Part shown: positions 15,349 to 23,565 of the stretch, piece by piece | Layout of the letters: each line of letters begins with the position of its first letter | Position numbering within the stretch: position 1 is the stretch's first letter | IMG/VR virus record: IMGVR_UViG_3300044645_000588 | Coordinates: 1-32,823 of that record | DNA from: a virus | Length of the DNA: 32,823 nucleotides | Direction: 5' to 3' (one strand) | Position numbers and translations under genes: made by a program | The notes under the pieces: generated by a model | Database searches by the model: none | What the model saw: only the letters and a program-made list of their open reading frames with translations | What the model was told of the DNA's origin: nothing

Positions 15349-17976
15349 TCAGAGGGTGTCGTTGCCGCGGCTGAAGGACTCAGGATGGCGGATTGCGATG
15401 TCGCAGTCCTGCATCGCCACAACGCGGACGGTGCCGCTGGTGCTGTGGGTGTAGGGGTCCACCATCAGGTCGAGGCCAGAGAAGTAGCCGATGATCAGGT
15501 CGGCGAAGTTGCCGAACCACAGATCGCCAGAAGCCACTTGGTTGGACAGCACACCGCGGTAGCCGTTCACCTCGCCGTTTTCCATGATGAAGATGCCGGA
15601 GCCGGCGTCCTTCTTCGTGGTCTTGAGGTTGCCGCGCATAGCAGCGTTCATCAGGTACACAGGCGTACCGAGCAGAGCGTTGGCAGTAGCCACGTCGCTC
15701 TCCAGTGCCACCACCTCAGCGAAGGTAGGAGCAGCAGCAGCGAAGTCCTCGGTGCCGATGCCGGTGGTGTTCTTCAGACCCAGGGGCTCGCTGTTGGAGC
15801 CGGTGCCATACAGGCCGGCGGCGTCGATCTTCAGAGCGATCACGCTGGCCAGGTCGCTGCGCACCATGTTCTCCACGTCGATGGAGGACTGGATCATCAG
15901 GCGCCTGCTGAAGTCTGTGTAGGCCGCCACGGTACGGGGCACCAGACTCACCTGGTCGACGGTCTGCTGGGACTCCGTGGGGGAGCCGGACTCGGCCACC
16001 CAGTAAGCGGTAGCAGCGCCGGACTGGCGGGGGATAGCCACGTTGCCGGTCAGGCCGGTCAGCACGGTGGCGCCAGCTTGATCCAGGGCGGAAGCGTTAC
16101 GGAGCAGGTCGATGAACGAACCGGCATCCAGCTCGGTAGCAACCAGGTTGCCGCCGGCGGAAGCGGTGCCGACGTTCAGGTCACGGCGCAGCACATCCTG
16201 GGGGATGGTGATGCCACGGGACTGACGGCCGAGTTTGGCAGCAGCAGCTTCAGAGGCCTCGATCTCGAACGCAGCAGCCTCACGGGCAGAGCGGTCGGTC
16301 GGGTTGGAAAGATAGTTGATGGCACGCAGGAAGGAGAAGCTGCGGCTCTCCTTCTCGCTGAGGCCAATGTCGGCGGCCTGCATGGTCACGGTCTCCTGGG
16401 GAATGTTGAGCTTGTCGAGGACAGCAGCACGAGCCTCGTCGATTGAACGACCAGACTCGACCATCTGCCGGCCAAGGTCCTCCATGCCGTGCTTGGTGCA
16501 CAGGGAGGTGATGTCCGAGATGCGGGCGCGCTCAGCCTCGGCGGCTTCGGCACGCACCACGGCCAGATCGGGGGTGGTGTTTTCCATTGAAGGAATGGGA
16601 TCGGGTGTTGGTGCTGCCGAAGCAGCAGTGTCATCCTGCAGAGATCGGCCAATCCCAACGCCGGGGTCAGCCGGCACCGAGACAACGCTGATCTCATAAG
16701 GAGACCAAGCAGTAGCAACAAAGTCGCCACTGCCGCGCTCCTCCATTTTGTCGATGGAGTAGCCGAAGGAGACATTCCTGAGAACGCCATCCTTCACATC
16801 ACTCAAGATCTCTTGAGCGAATGAGTTGCGGCTAAACCGCACACGCGCATATCCTCGGCGCTTATTGCCGTCGATATACGCGCGCTCCACAACACCGATC
16901 ACGCGATCAGGGTTGTGGTTGAACAACAGCGGAGCGCCATCGTTCAGGCGACTGAGATCAGCCGCCTTGCTTTCGTGGCTCAAAATCTCATTGCCGAAAT
17001 ACCGAGCCACCGGATACTCCGAGCTGAAGGGGAACTCGAAGGTCCGCTCCTCCACCTCATCAAAGCTGGTCAGCTCTGCACGCTGATATTTGCCCGTCAG
17101 ACTCCGCAGTGCCGCGATCTTGGTGAGCGTCGAGAACTTATGACCGACCAGCGTCTCAGTCGCCTCCCAGCCTTCATCGCCTTCGCTATAGATCCGAATC
17201 AATGCAGCAGGATCCTCAGCGCTGGCATCGATGCTGAACTCGGTGTCGGGTACGCCCAGCGTGCCCTCACGCATCACATGCTCGATCCGGCCACGGGCAG
17301 TGCCACCGCTCGAATCCCACTGCACGAAGTCGCCCTCGCTCAGCTCGCCCGGTGCAGCACGATCGGCTTCACCATCGCCCGTAGCTTCCTCGAACATGAT
17401 CGGATCGAAGTCATTCTCGGCCAACCACTCACGCGCCTCAGCCGGCGTGAACTGCGAACTACGGAACCGGATGGCCTGAATCTCAGACGTTCCTTCCTTG
17501 ATCCCGTAGATGAAGTCAATTCCTGAGCCGCCCGCATCGTTCTCTCGACGAAGCGAGTCATATTGCTCGGGATCAGTCAACCGAGCAGCATGTTCGTTCG
17601 GATAGGGGCGCTCTAAGTCCACGGCGCTTCTTTCTTGTAATGCCTTGATTCTATCGGCCTTTGATGTAGCCCATTCCTGACCAGCATCTCCGCCCCATGC
17701 TGCCCATGCCACACGGCCAGGCGATGGATAGCCATCCTCGCCGGGACTGAATCCTTCGCCCTGCTTGTCAACCTCATGCCGGGCGAACCATGCCGCCATC
17801 GTGATCACCGTGTCGGCGCTCAGCTCATCACCGCCAAGGATCTGCCCAGCTCGCCTAGCCGCCACCTCAGTGCCACCATCGCGCCCGTCAGCCTTCCAGT
17901 CCCGATAGCGCTGCGCCTCCTCCTTCATGCCCTCCGTGGGCATCAGGTCAATCTCCTGCCCCTCGATCGTTGCCAT
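15349..17976 (-). CDS. Fused prohead protease and HK97-type major capsid protein with extra N-terminal domains (875 aa)
   Basis: One open frame holds what is usually two or three genes. The ATG at 17976 overlaps the portal stop (ATGA). Residue numbers below count from a TTG one codon earlier. Residues 20-112 are a small domain (EVAARRAGQILGGDELSADT, then RVAWAAWGGDAGQEWA). Residues about 150-205 resemble XkdF-type segments, and 212-298 a Tudor-like SH3 fold (EGDFVQWDSSGGTARGRIEH). Residues 305-450 are an HK97-type protease (U35-like): H355 in LLFNHNPDRVIG, S404 in LRNVSFGYS, E429 in PYEISVVSVPADP. Residues 470-540 are helical and may act as the scaffold (delta) region. Residues about 550-876 are the HK97-fold capsid protein (AYWVAESGSP, LMIQSSIDVENMV). 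An internal ATG at 16587 could give capsid alone. Confidence 0.93.
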   Translation of the reverse strand: MATIEGQEIDLMPTEGMKEEAQRYRDWKADGRDGGTEVAARRAGQILGGDELSADTVITMAAWFARHEVDKQGEGFSPGEDGYPSPGRVAWAAWGGDAGQEWATSKADRIKALQERSAVDLERPYPNEHAARLTDPEQYDSLRRENDAGGSGIDFIYGIKEGTSEIQAIRFRSSQFTPAEAREWLAENDFDPIMFEEATGDGEADRAAPGELSEGDFVQWDSSGGTARGRIEHVMREGTLGVPDTEFSIDASAEDPAALIRIYSEGDEGWEATETLVGHKFSTLTKIAALRSLTGKYQRAELTSFDEVEERTFEFPFSSEYPVARYFGNEILSHESKAADLSRLNDGAPLLFNHNPDRVIGVVERAYIDGNKRRGYARVRFSRNSFAQEILSDVKDGVLRNVSFGYSIDKMEERGSGDFVATAWSPYEISVVSVPADPGVGIGRSLQDDTAASAAPTPDPIPSMENTTPDLAVVRAEAAEAERARISDITSLCTKHGMEDLGRQMVESGRSIDEARAAVLDKLNIPQETVTMQAADIGLSEKESRSFSFLRAINYLSNPTDRSAREAAAFEIEASEAAAAKLGRQSRGITIPQDVLRRDLNVGTASAGGNLVATELDAGSFIDLLRNASALDQAGATVLTGLTGNVAIPRQSGAATAYWVAESGSPTESQQTVDQVSLVPRTVAAYTDFSRRLMIQSSIDVENMVRSDLASVIALKIDAAGLYGTGSNSEPLGLKNTTGIGTEDFAAAAPTFAEVVALESDVATANALLGTPVYLMNAAMRGNLKTTKKDAGSGIFIMENGEVNGYRGVLSNQVASGDLWFGNFADLIIGYFSGLDLMVDPYTHSTSGTVRVVAMQDCDIAIRHPESFSRGNDTL

Positions 17977-19562
17977 CAATCTCCCTGTAGTTGCTCGCTC
18001 AGATCTTCAGTCCCTTCTTCCTCGGGATAATCCTCCTCCTCCTCGATCACTGGCTCGGTTTCCTCGAACGGCGGCTCGGTGCCCATCGGCCTCGCAGCCT
18101 GCACGGCACCACCCTCAGTCACCTCGCTCGGATCGGTGTCCGTGATGATGTTGAACTCATCGAGCATCGCCAGCTCGCTCTGACGGGTGAGCATCACATC
18201 ATCCAGATCACCGCCTTGCTCGGCGATCACCTGCGTCAGAGTCTTGAAGCCGCAACGCACAGCGGTCTTGTACGCATCCACTTCCTTCTGCGGGTCCACC
18301 CACTCCCAGCTCCGGGGGATCCACTTGCTAGCGCGATAGCGATCAGGGTTGGTCTCATACCCAGGCAGGTTCACCGCACCGCTCAGCACCGCCATCTCCA
18401 GCCATGCGTTGAACACCGGCTGGTGGAAGTTCTCGATCATGTACCGCTGCAGCACGCGGTACGCATCGCGCTCCTCAAGCAGGCTCAGCCGGCTGCTGCT
18501 GTAGTTGCTCTCTGAGAAGTTCTTGCTGATGCTCTCGAAACTCACGCCCAAACCAGCAGCCACAGCGCGCAGCATCGAACGGGTAAATGGCTCAAGCTGG
18601 CCGTCCGGTGCGTTCATGTCCGGCACCGTCACGCTTTGACCGGGGTCGAGATACTTAAAGACCCCAGGAGAAAACTCGCTGACGCGCTCGCCTTCGTAAA
18701 CTTCATCCGCTGTCAGCTCACCTTCGGGGCTTGTAATAAATCCCATCAGCGCGCTGCTAGCTCGTGCCCGCACGAGCTCGGCTTCCTCATAGCCCTGCAG
18801 CATGTGCAGCCGCATCAGCGCCGACGCGAACCACGTCACGCCTCTGGTCTGACCAGGCCGCTCCGGGATGAACAGATGGATCACCTCATCAGCAGGCACC
18901 CGGATCCGGCGGCCAGTGGTGCGCACGTTGCCGGCGTAGGTATCGCCCGGATGGTTCGCATAGAAGTGATACGCCTGCGGCCGCAGGTACTGATCCACCT
19001 CGATGCCCATTCGCACCGTGTTGCCATCCTTGGCCTGCGGCACGTCGTCATCGATCAGGTAGTCCGCCTCAAGTAGCTGCAGCGCGAACGGCACACGGCT
19101 ATCGCCGAACGGCCGGCGGATCATCCTGATGAAGATCTCGCCGCTCTCCGCCAAGCTGCGCACCGCCAGCCGCTCAATATCGTGGAAGCCAAGCAGGCCG
19201 CTCACGTCGCAGCGGTATTTATTCATCCACTTCTCGAACGCCTCATGGATCTGGGCGTTCATCGCCTCATCCAACTTGCCGCCGCGCAGCATCCGCACCT
19301 GGCTCTGATGCCGGATGCCATGGCCGATCACGTTGTTCTGAATAGCGCGCAGCGCCTGCTTCGCATAGTCCGAGTCACGGCACAACTGCCGCGCCCGGTT
19401 GCGCAGTGCCTTGAAGCTCGACTTGATTTCGCTATCGGCGCTGGTGCCACTGGTCACCCAGTCGGCCGTCAGCCGGCTAACGCGCGCGCCCTGATACGCA
19501 CGCTGCCGCGGCCGGATCGGCGCGAATCCCATTGCCTTGAACAGCCGAGTGCGCAGACCCAT
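17976..19562 (-). CDS. Portal protein, lambda B family (528 aa)
   Basis: The portal forms the ring at one capsid vertex through which DNA enters and leaves. Length equals the lambda B range (533 aa). Family features include RARQLCRDSDYAKQALRAIQ and NNVIGHGIRHQSQ near the start. The middle has LLEADYLIDDDVP and DEVIHLFIPERPGQTRGVTW. Further on are SESNYSSSRLSLLEERDAY and NFHQPVFNAWLEMA. The last 45 residues are very acidic (EEEEDYPEEEGTEDL). ATG at 19562 shares a base with the preceding stop. It sits between the W-like gene and the protease-capsid gene, as in lambda. Confidence 0.95.
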   Translation of the reverse strand: MGLRTRLFKAMGFAPIRPRQRAYQGARVSRLTADWVTSGTSADSEIKSSFKALRNRARQLCRDSDYAKQALRAIQNNVIGHGIRHQSQVRMLRGGKLDEAMNAQIHEAFEKWMNKYRCDVSGLLGFHDIERLAVRSLAESGEIFIRMIRRPFGDSRVPFALQLLEADYLIDDDVPQAKDGNTVRMGIEVDQYLRPQAYHFYANHPGDTYAGNVRTTGRRIRVPADEVIHLFIPERPGQTRGVTWFASALMRLHMLQGYEEAELVRARASSALMGFITSPEGELTADEVYEGERVSEFSPGVFKYLDPGQSVTVPDMNAPDGQLEPFTRSMLRAVAAGLGVSFESISKNFSESNYSSSRLSLLEERDAYRVLQRYMIENFHQPVFNAWLEMAVLSGAVNLPGYETNPDRYRASKWIPRSWEWVDPQKEVDAYKTAVRCGFKTLTQVIAEQGGDLDDVMLTRQSELAMLDEFNIITDTDPSEVTEGGAVQAARPMGTEPPFEETEPVIEEEEDYPEEEGTEDLSEQLQGD

Positions 19563-20131
19563 CAGAACCTCACAAACAGATTGAACGGATTGCCCAGACC
19601 ATTGGCGATCAGCTGAGCCTTCTGCTCACGATTCACGTCGGCCTTCAACTTAGTTTCTAAAGCCAGCAAATCCGTCAGGTCGTATTTCTTCAGGCTCCGG
19701 TTGCCGATCGTGTATTCCTTCGCCACACCACCGGCGACGATCGTGCGGATCGCGGCCTGCACCGCATCAAGATCCTTCTGCGCCTGCGACCGTCCATCCA
19801 GCGCTGCCGGTGTGCCCGAATAGCTCAGCGCCGCCAATACCGTCGACTGGCCGCTGCCCAGCGTGATCGTGCTGCCAGTCTTGGTCGCAACAGCTTGCCA
19901 GTACCAAGTGCCGGCATCGAAGTTCACGCTCGTGGCCGCAGCAATGCTGAACTGCCAGCCGGTCCCATACGCAGTGCCCACCACCGTCGCGCCTTCGCTC
20001 GCAGCGTTGAACCGCAGGTAGTAGGTCAGCGTGTAATCCGAACTGCTGACCTCATTGCCCAGATTGTCCACACCAGCAACATCCCGCCACTGGATCGTGT
20101 CGCCTGCTCTGATCTCGCTCGGGATGTTCAC
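19562..20131 (-). CDS. Head-tail connector protein, gpW-like C-terminus with extra N-terminal beta domain (189 aa)
   Basis: GTG start at 20131, three bases after the terminase stop. Residues 1-105 form a beta-rich Ig-like domain (IRAGDTIQWRDVAGVDNLGN, LTYYLRFNA, GTWYWQAVATKTG). Residues about 115-189 look like lambda W: a helix (KDLDAVQAAIRTIV), a short hairpin (AKEYTIGNRSLKKYD) and a second helix (LALETKLKADVNREQ), ending in an aromatic tail. Lambda W is only 68 residues and also lies between terminase and portal. The call rests on fold pattern and place; the N-terminal domain is an addition of unknown purpose. Confidence 0.7.
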   Translation of the reverse strand: MNIPSEIRAGDTIQWRDVAGVDNLGNEVSSSDYTLTYYLRFNAASEGATVVGTAYGTGWQFSIAAATSVNFDAGTWYWQAVATKTGSTITLGSGQSTVLAALSYSGTPAALDGRSQAQKDLDAVQAAIRTIVAGGVAKEYTIGNRSLKKYDLTDLLALETKLKADVNREQKAQLIANGLGNPFNLFVRF

Positions 20132-20134
20132 GGC

Positions 20135-21994
20135 CTACCAGTTGCTGACGAAGCCACTAGCAGCCACGGGTGCTGGCGACTGCTTCCTTGATCTTAGCGG
20201 TGCCTTCTTCCCTTCTTCCATCTGCTGCCGCAACTGCTCCCACATCGTTGCCTGATTCATCCGCCGGCTGTAAATCAGCAGCGCCGCATACCCATACACC
20301 GCACAATCCAACGCTTCATTTCGATCACCCGACTTCTTCACCCACTCCCTGATCGGGAATCCCCGGTGATACCGCAGCGCCTGCCGTTCACTGGTCAACT
20401 GCCGGAAGTATTCCTCATCAGCAGCCATGCCGAAGTTCAAGCTGCCGCCCGTTTCGTTATGTCGCAACCTGCCGAACAGCGTCGTCTTGATCGTGTCAGT
20501 CCCGAGCTGGTACAGCGTCACGCCTTTTTTCAGCACCTTCCCGCGCCAGTTCACGTCCACCTTGTTGCCCTTGCCCACCGCCGGACTGTTGCGCCTGCTG
20601 CTGCCTTTGATCGCAACCACACTTTGGCGCACACGCTCGCGCACATAGTTGTAGACCTCATGCGTGCAGTGGCCGCCAGAGTCGATCGCCATCTGCGCGA
20701 TCTTCAATTCCTTCCCGCAAGCTGTCGCCCAGCCAGTGGCCAGCACATGATCCAACTGCTTCCAGACCTCGAGCTGGGTCGGGTCGCCCATCAGCTCCTG
20801 ATGCCACACCAGCCAGCCGGTCTCGCCCTCGCCCCATCCCCACACACTCACCGCCAGTCGGTTGTCCTGCACGTCCACCCCGGCCGTCAACAGCACCACC
20901 CCATCAGGGCATGTGCCCGGCTCATACGCCAGCCGCTTGGTCATCAGGCCTTCAGCGTTCACCGCCGCCGCATAGTCCTCCTCCCATGTCTCTGCCAACC
21001 GGGTGTTGACGAAAGCCTTTAGCGCGGGACCGTCGCCCTTCGCACGCAGGAAGTCATCGACCAACTGCTCCCAGCTGCACCATCCCAGCGGGCTATACAG
21101 ACCTGACAGATGGAAGCCAGCAGTCTTCCCATCGCTTGGTGCCGTCGCCCGCCACTCACCAGCGCCCAGCATCCGTGGCTTATGCACCTCCTCGAATCGC
21201 TCGCCGCATTTGTCGCACTCATACCTCGCCGTCTCCGGTCGCCGCTCCTCCCACTTCAACCTTGACCACTGCAGCCATTGCATCTCGCCGCAGCATGGGC
21301 ACGGCACATAGAACCGCCGCTGGTCGCTCCGCTCATACTCCGCCTCGATGCGGCTGAAGTCCTTCACCGTCGGCGTGCTCGTCAGCAGGATCTTCCGCCG
21401 CGCGAACGTGGTCGTCCGCCGCTCTGCCAGCGCCACCGGATCGCCCTCGCCATCCACGTCGCTCGGGAAGGCATCGATCTCATCGGCGAACAAATACCGG
21501 CACGGCGCTGAGCGCAATCCCGTCGCACTGTTTGCGCCGGTCAACAACATGATTCCGCCAGGGTATTCCTTGGAGAACATCGTGTTCCCAGAGTCGCGGC
21601 TCCTTGCCGGTGCGATCTTCTGCGCCAAGCACGGGGTATCAGTAATCATCGACTCCAGCCGCTGCTTGCTCAAGCGCTTCGCCATCTCCACCGTCGGCTG
21701 CACGCACAACATCGGACCGGGCGCATGGTCGATCACATAGCCCAAAAAGTTGCTGCCCGCTTCCGTCTTGCCCGTCTGCGCCGCGAACATCATCACCACC
21801 CGCTGCACCGGGCTACTGCTGCTCAAGCAGTCCATCGGCTCCCGCAGGTAAGGAGTCCTTGCCGTCCGCCACGGTCCAGGCTCCGCCGATGCCTTGCTGC
21901 TCAACCGCCGATAGCGGTCCGACCACTGGCTAACCGTCAGCGGCTCCTCAGGGCGTAACCCCTCCATGAAGCCAGCGCGCCATGGATTAACCAT
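20135..21994 (-). CDS. terL: Terminase large subunit, lambda A (GpA) family (619 aa)
   Basis: This is the ATP-driven packaging motor with nuclease activity. I chose ATG 21994 (MVNPWRAGFMEGL), overlapping the terS stop by eight bases; an ATG at 22018 would add eight residues. Early family motif: YRRLSSKASAEPGPW. The Walker A-like loop is MMFAAQTGKTEAGS (K at about 76) and Walker B is YLFADEIDAFP (DE at about 171-172). Four cysteines in PCPCCGEMQW and YECDKCGERF make a probable zinc ribbon, as in other GpA members. The nuclease domain starts with TAGVDVQDNRL (D about 374) and contains MAIDSGGHCTHEV. Length is close to lambda A (641 aa). The lambda-type motor suggests cos packaging. Confidence 0.96.
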   Translation of the reverse strand: MVNPWRAGFMEGLRPEEPLTVSQWSDRYRRLSSKASAEPGPWRTARTPYLREPMDCLSSSSPVQRVVMMFAAQTGKTEAGSNFLGYVIDHAPGPMLCVQPTVEMAKRLSKQRLESMITDTPCLAQKIAPARSRDSGNTMFSKEYPGGIMLLTGANSATGLRSAPCRYLFADEIDAFPSDVDGEGDPVALAERRTTTFARRKILLTSTPTVKDFSRIEAEYERSDQRRFYVPCPCCGEMQWLQWSRLKWEERRPETARYECDKCGERFEEVHKPRMLGAGEWRATAPSDGKTAGFHLSGLYSPLGWCSWEQLVDDFLRAKGDGPALKAFVNTRLAETWEEDYAAAVNAEGLMTKRLAYEPGTCPDGVVLLTAGVDVQDNRLAVSVWGWGEGETGWLVWHQELMGDPTQLEVWKQLDHVLATGWATACGKELKIAQMAIDSGGHCTHEVYNYVRERVRQSVVAIKGSSRRNSPAVGKGNKVDVNWRGKVLKKGVTLYQLGTDTIKTTLFGRLRHNETGGSLNFGMAADEEYFRQLTSERQALRYHRGFPIREWVKKSGDRNEALDCAVYGYAALLIYSRRMNQATMWEQLRQQMEEGKKAPLRSRKQSPAPVAASGFVSNW

Positions 21995-22520
21995 CAGCCA
22001 ACTCCACCAACGCAGCACGGTGCTCCTCCGTCAGCACCTGATGGATCGCCGCTGGATCCGTCTCGCCAGCAAGCTGGTGCGATAGCCGATCCGCCAAGTT
22101 CGCCAGCGCCTCACGCACACTCCGCCCCATCGCGAAGGCCTCCTTCTTCACATCCACCGCAGGCACCAGATCGCGCCGCTTCAGGTCCACCTCCAGCTTC
22201 GCTAGCTCCGCTTGGTAGTGCTCACGTCGCGCGCGGCTTTCATTCAGCTCCGGAATCTCATCATCAGGCAACGCAGCCAACCGCTGCCGCAACTCTCGCG
22301 GGTTAGCTGGCCGCGGCTCCACCGGATCAGGTTCGTCCACCTTCGCGTTGTTGTTTTTCAGCGTGTTCTTCCGCCACAGCTCCAGCGCAAGATCACGATC
22401 GAGCCAACGCTTGCCGTCCTCCTCAACAACAGCCTCAGCGATTCGGCTCTTGCTTGCATGAGTGACTGCCGCCTTGGTGCAGCCTTTGATCAGTGCAAAC
22501 TCCGCGAACGTGACCAGCAA
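21987..22520 (-). CDS. terS: Terminase small subunit, Nu1/DUF1441-like (177 aa)
   Basis: This subunit recognises the packaging site and brings it to the motor. The N-terminus is a Nu1-like helix-turn-helix (VTFAEFALIKGCTKAAVTHA), followed by EEDGKRWLDRDLALELWRKN as in related proteins. A Pro/Asp linker leads to helices that should mediate assembly (ARREHYQAELAKLEVDLKRR) and a region with FAMGRSVREALANLADRLSH. The start is probably TTG at 22520: an in-frame TAA lies six bases upstream and no ATG or GTG precedes the conserved HTH. The 203-base gap upstream is the natural place for the site it binds. Confidence 0.85.
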   Translation of the reverse strand: MLVTFAEFALIKGCTKAAVTHASKSRIAEAVVEEDGKRWLDRDLALELWRKNTLKNNNAKVDEPDPVEPRPANPRELRQRLAALPDDEIPELNESRARREHYQAELAKLEVDLKRRDLVPAVDVKKEAFAMGRSVREALANLADRLSHQLAGETDPAAIHQVLTEEHRAALVELADG

Positions 22521-22723
22521 GCGTTAACTGCTCTTGTTTTCTGTTAACTGATACTAAACCCCTCTAAACTCCCTCTAGGGGGATCTCATTGTAAGAACTG
22601 GTGAGATCCCTTGCGGCGTAAGGCTTTAGAGCGTTCAAGTGCTGACGCTAGAGAAAGCGTGCGCGATTGGACGACCCGCGACAAATACTCCCGGAAGGAC
22701 CCGCGCGATGGGGGGAGGGGGGG
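22521..22723 (-). other. Non-coding stretch upstream of terS with hairpin and G-rich tract (candidate packaging/control region)
   Basis: I find no credible gene in these 203 bases. They hold a 9-bp perfect inverted repeat (22580-22588 with 22602-22610), a short palindrome-like CCCTCTAGGG at 22571-22580, two GTTAACTG copies at 22523-22530 and 22543-22550, and a G-run region at 22710-22723. In lambda the cos site lies beside the small terminase gene, so this is where I would look for it. No cohesive end can be recognised by eye. A promoter for the late operon may also be here. Confidence 0.45.
22580..22610. repeat. 9-bp inverted repeat, 13-base loop
   Basis: GGGATCTCA at 22580-22588 is matched by TGAGATCCC at 22602-22610. 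In the minus-strand transcript there is no following T-run, so a classic intrinsic terminator is unlikely. A protein-binding site or structured leader ahead of terS fits better. Confidence 0.75.
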
Positions 22724-23392
22724 TCACCTAGCCGAGGCCACCGCCTTCTCCAGGCTGCTGCGCAGGTAATCGCCGAAGCGACGGTCGATCACCTTCTGCC
22801 CGATCTCGGCCATGGGGAACATCTTGCCGTAGCGCGCACGGGGCACGGCGATGAACAGCGGGCGCAGTTTTCCCTTAGCCGTCCGCTGGTACACACCAGG
22901 AGGCCTCCCAGCGCCGTCTGGACGCCCCAGGAAGACGCTGTTCTTCCCCTTCGTGGCTATCTGCCCCTCAATGCGCTTCAGAGTGGCCAAGGAGACGTTT
23001 CCAGCGGCCGTGAGGTTGATCGCTGCGGGCACGAGCACCGACCCCTTCGGCATCGTCGCCTCAGCCTTGGCCAGATAGCGCCGCTCGACCGGCTTCTGCC
23101 CACGATCACCACCGCTGATCAGCGTGCGCAGATATCGGGCGCGGCGACGCTCGGCGTACACCTCGGCCTCGAGGTTGCGCTTGCTCGACCTGTTGACCAA
23201 GAATGCGCGCTGGGTGAAGGCCACCGGGTTCTTGAAGTACTGGCGAGTGGCGCCGTTCATCGCCGTGCGCATGTCAAACGCTGTGGCGTTCAAGGCCTGG
23301 CTGATGGCGAACGGAAGCTGCTTCGTCATGGTGTCGGTCCACCGGATGGCGGTGGGCAGCTCCGACTTGATGTCCAGGCGGATGGTGGTCAT
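22724..23392 (-). CDS. Phage assembly protein, possibly tail-completion (lambda Z-like) (222 aa)
   Basis: I chose ATG 23392 (MTTIRLDIKSELPTAIRWTD); the longer frame from 23434 adds an unlikely Pro/Arg segment. The protein has FAISQALNATAFDMRTAM near the start, a basic middle (RRRARYLRTLISGG), a GSVLVPAA strand and PPGVYQRTAKGKLRPLFIAV. It ends FGDYLRSSLEKAVASAR. The order (helix with NxTA, basic stretch, GSVLV, G-x-Y-x-R-x-G-x-L-x-P-x-F, final helix) resembles lambda Z, the tail-completion protein, and related minor structural proteins. Lambda Z lies between FII and U, a place taken here by another gene. The match is by pattern only. Confidence 0.6.
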   Translation of the reverse strand: MTTIRLDIKSELPTAIRWTDTMTKQLPFAISQALNATAFDMRTAMNGATRQYFKNPVAFTQRAFLVNRSSKRNLEAEVYAERRRARYLRTLISGGDRGQKPVERRYLAKAEATMPKGSVLVPAAINLTAAGNVSLATLKRIEGQIATKGKNSVFLGRPDGAGRPPGVYQRTAKGKLRPLFIAVPRARYGKMFPMAEIGQKVIDRRFGDYLRSSLEKAVASAR

Positions 23393-23565
23393 GCCCCAAG
23401 GGTAAGGCGAAAGCCTGTGCCTAACCTGACCCAACCTGACCCCCCCCCCAAACTTAGGGTATTACCCCCTCTCTCTCCTCCTATATATACTTTATTACTA
23501 AGGTTAGGAGGTTAGTATGTTAGGAGAAAGGAGTCAGGCCGGGCGATTTCGGCTCCCAACCTAAT
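23393..23565. promoter_or_regulatory. Repeat-rich non-coding region between primase and structural genes (candidate origin or operator)
   Basis: This 173-base gap contains repeated AGGTTAGG-like motifs in both orientations: CCTAACCT at 23420-23427, CCAACCT at 23431-23437, AGGTTAGG at 23501-23508 and a further GTTAGGAG at 23519-23526. A CCAACCT at 23556-23562 pairs with the AGGTTGGG that begins at 23571. There is also a run of ten C at 23440-23449 and an AT-rich TATATATACTTTATTACTA stretch at about 23482-23500. Repeats next to an AT-rich block beside a primase-helicase gene are typical of phage origins; an operator for the late genes is the alternative. Confidence 0.45.

Noticed and set aside
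15385-16446. Plus-strand open frame of 353 codons opposite the capsid gene
   Set aside because: His/Gly/Val-heavy translation typical of the reverse complement of a GC-rich gene; the minus-strand frame has clear protease and capsid motifs.
22667-23515. Plus-strand open frame of 282 codons opposite the Z-like gene
   Set aside because: Low-complexity, Arg/His/Leu-rich, no motif; it crosses the C-tract and both gaps, while the minus-strand gene has a sensible composition.
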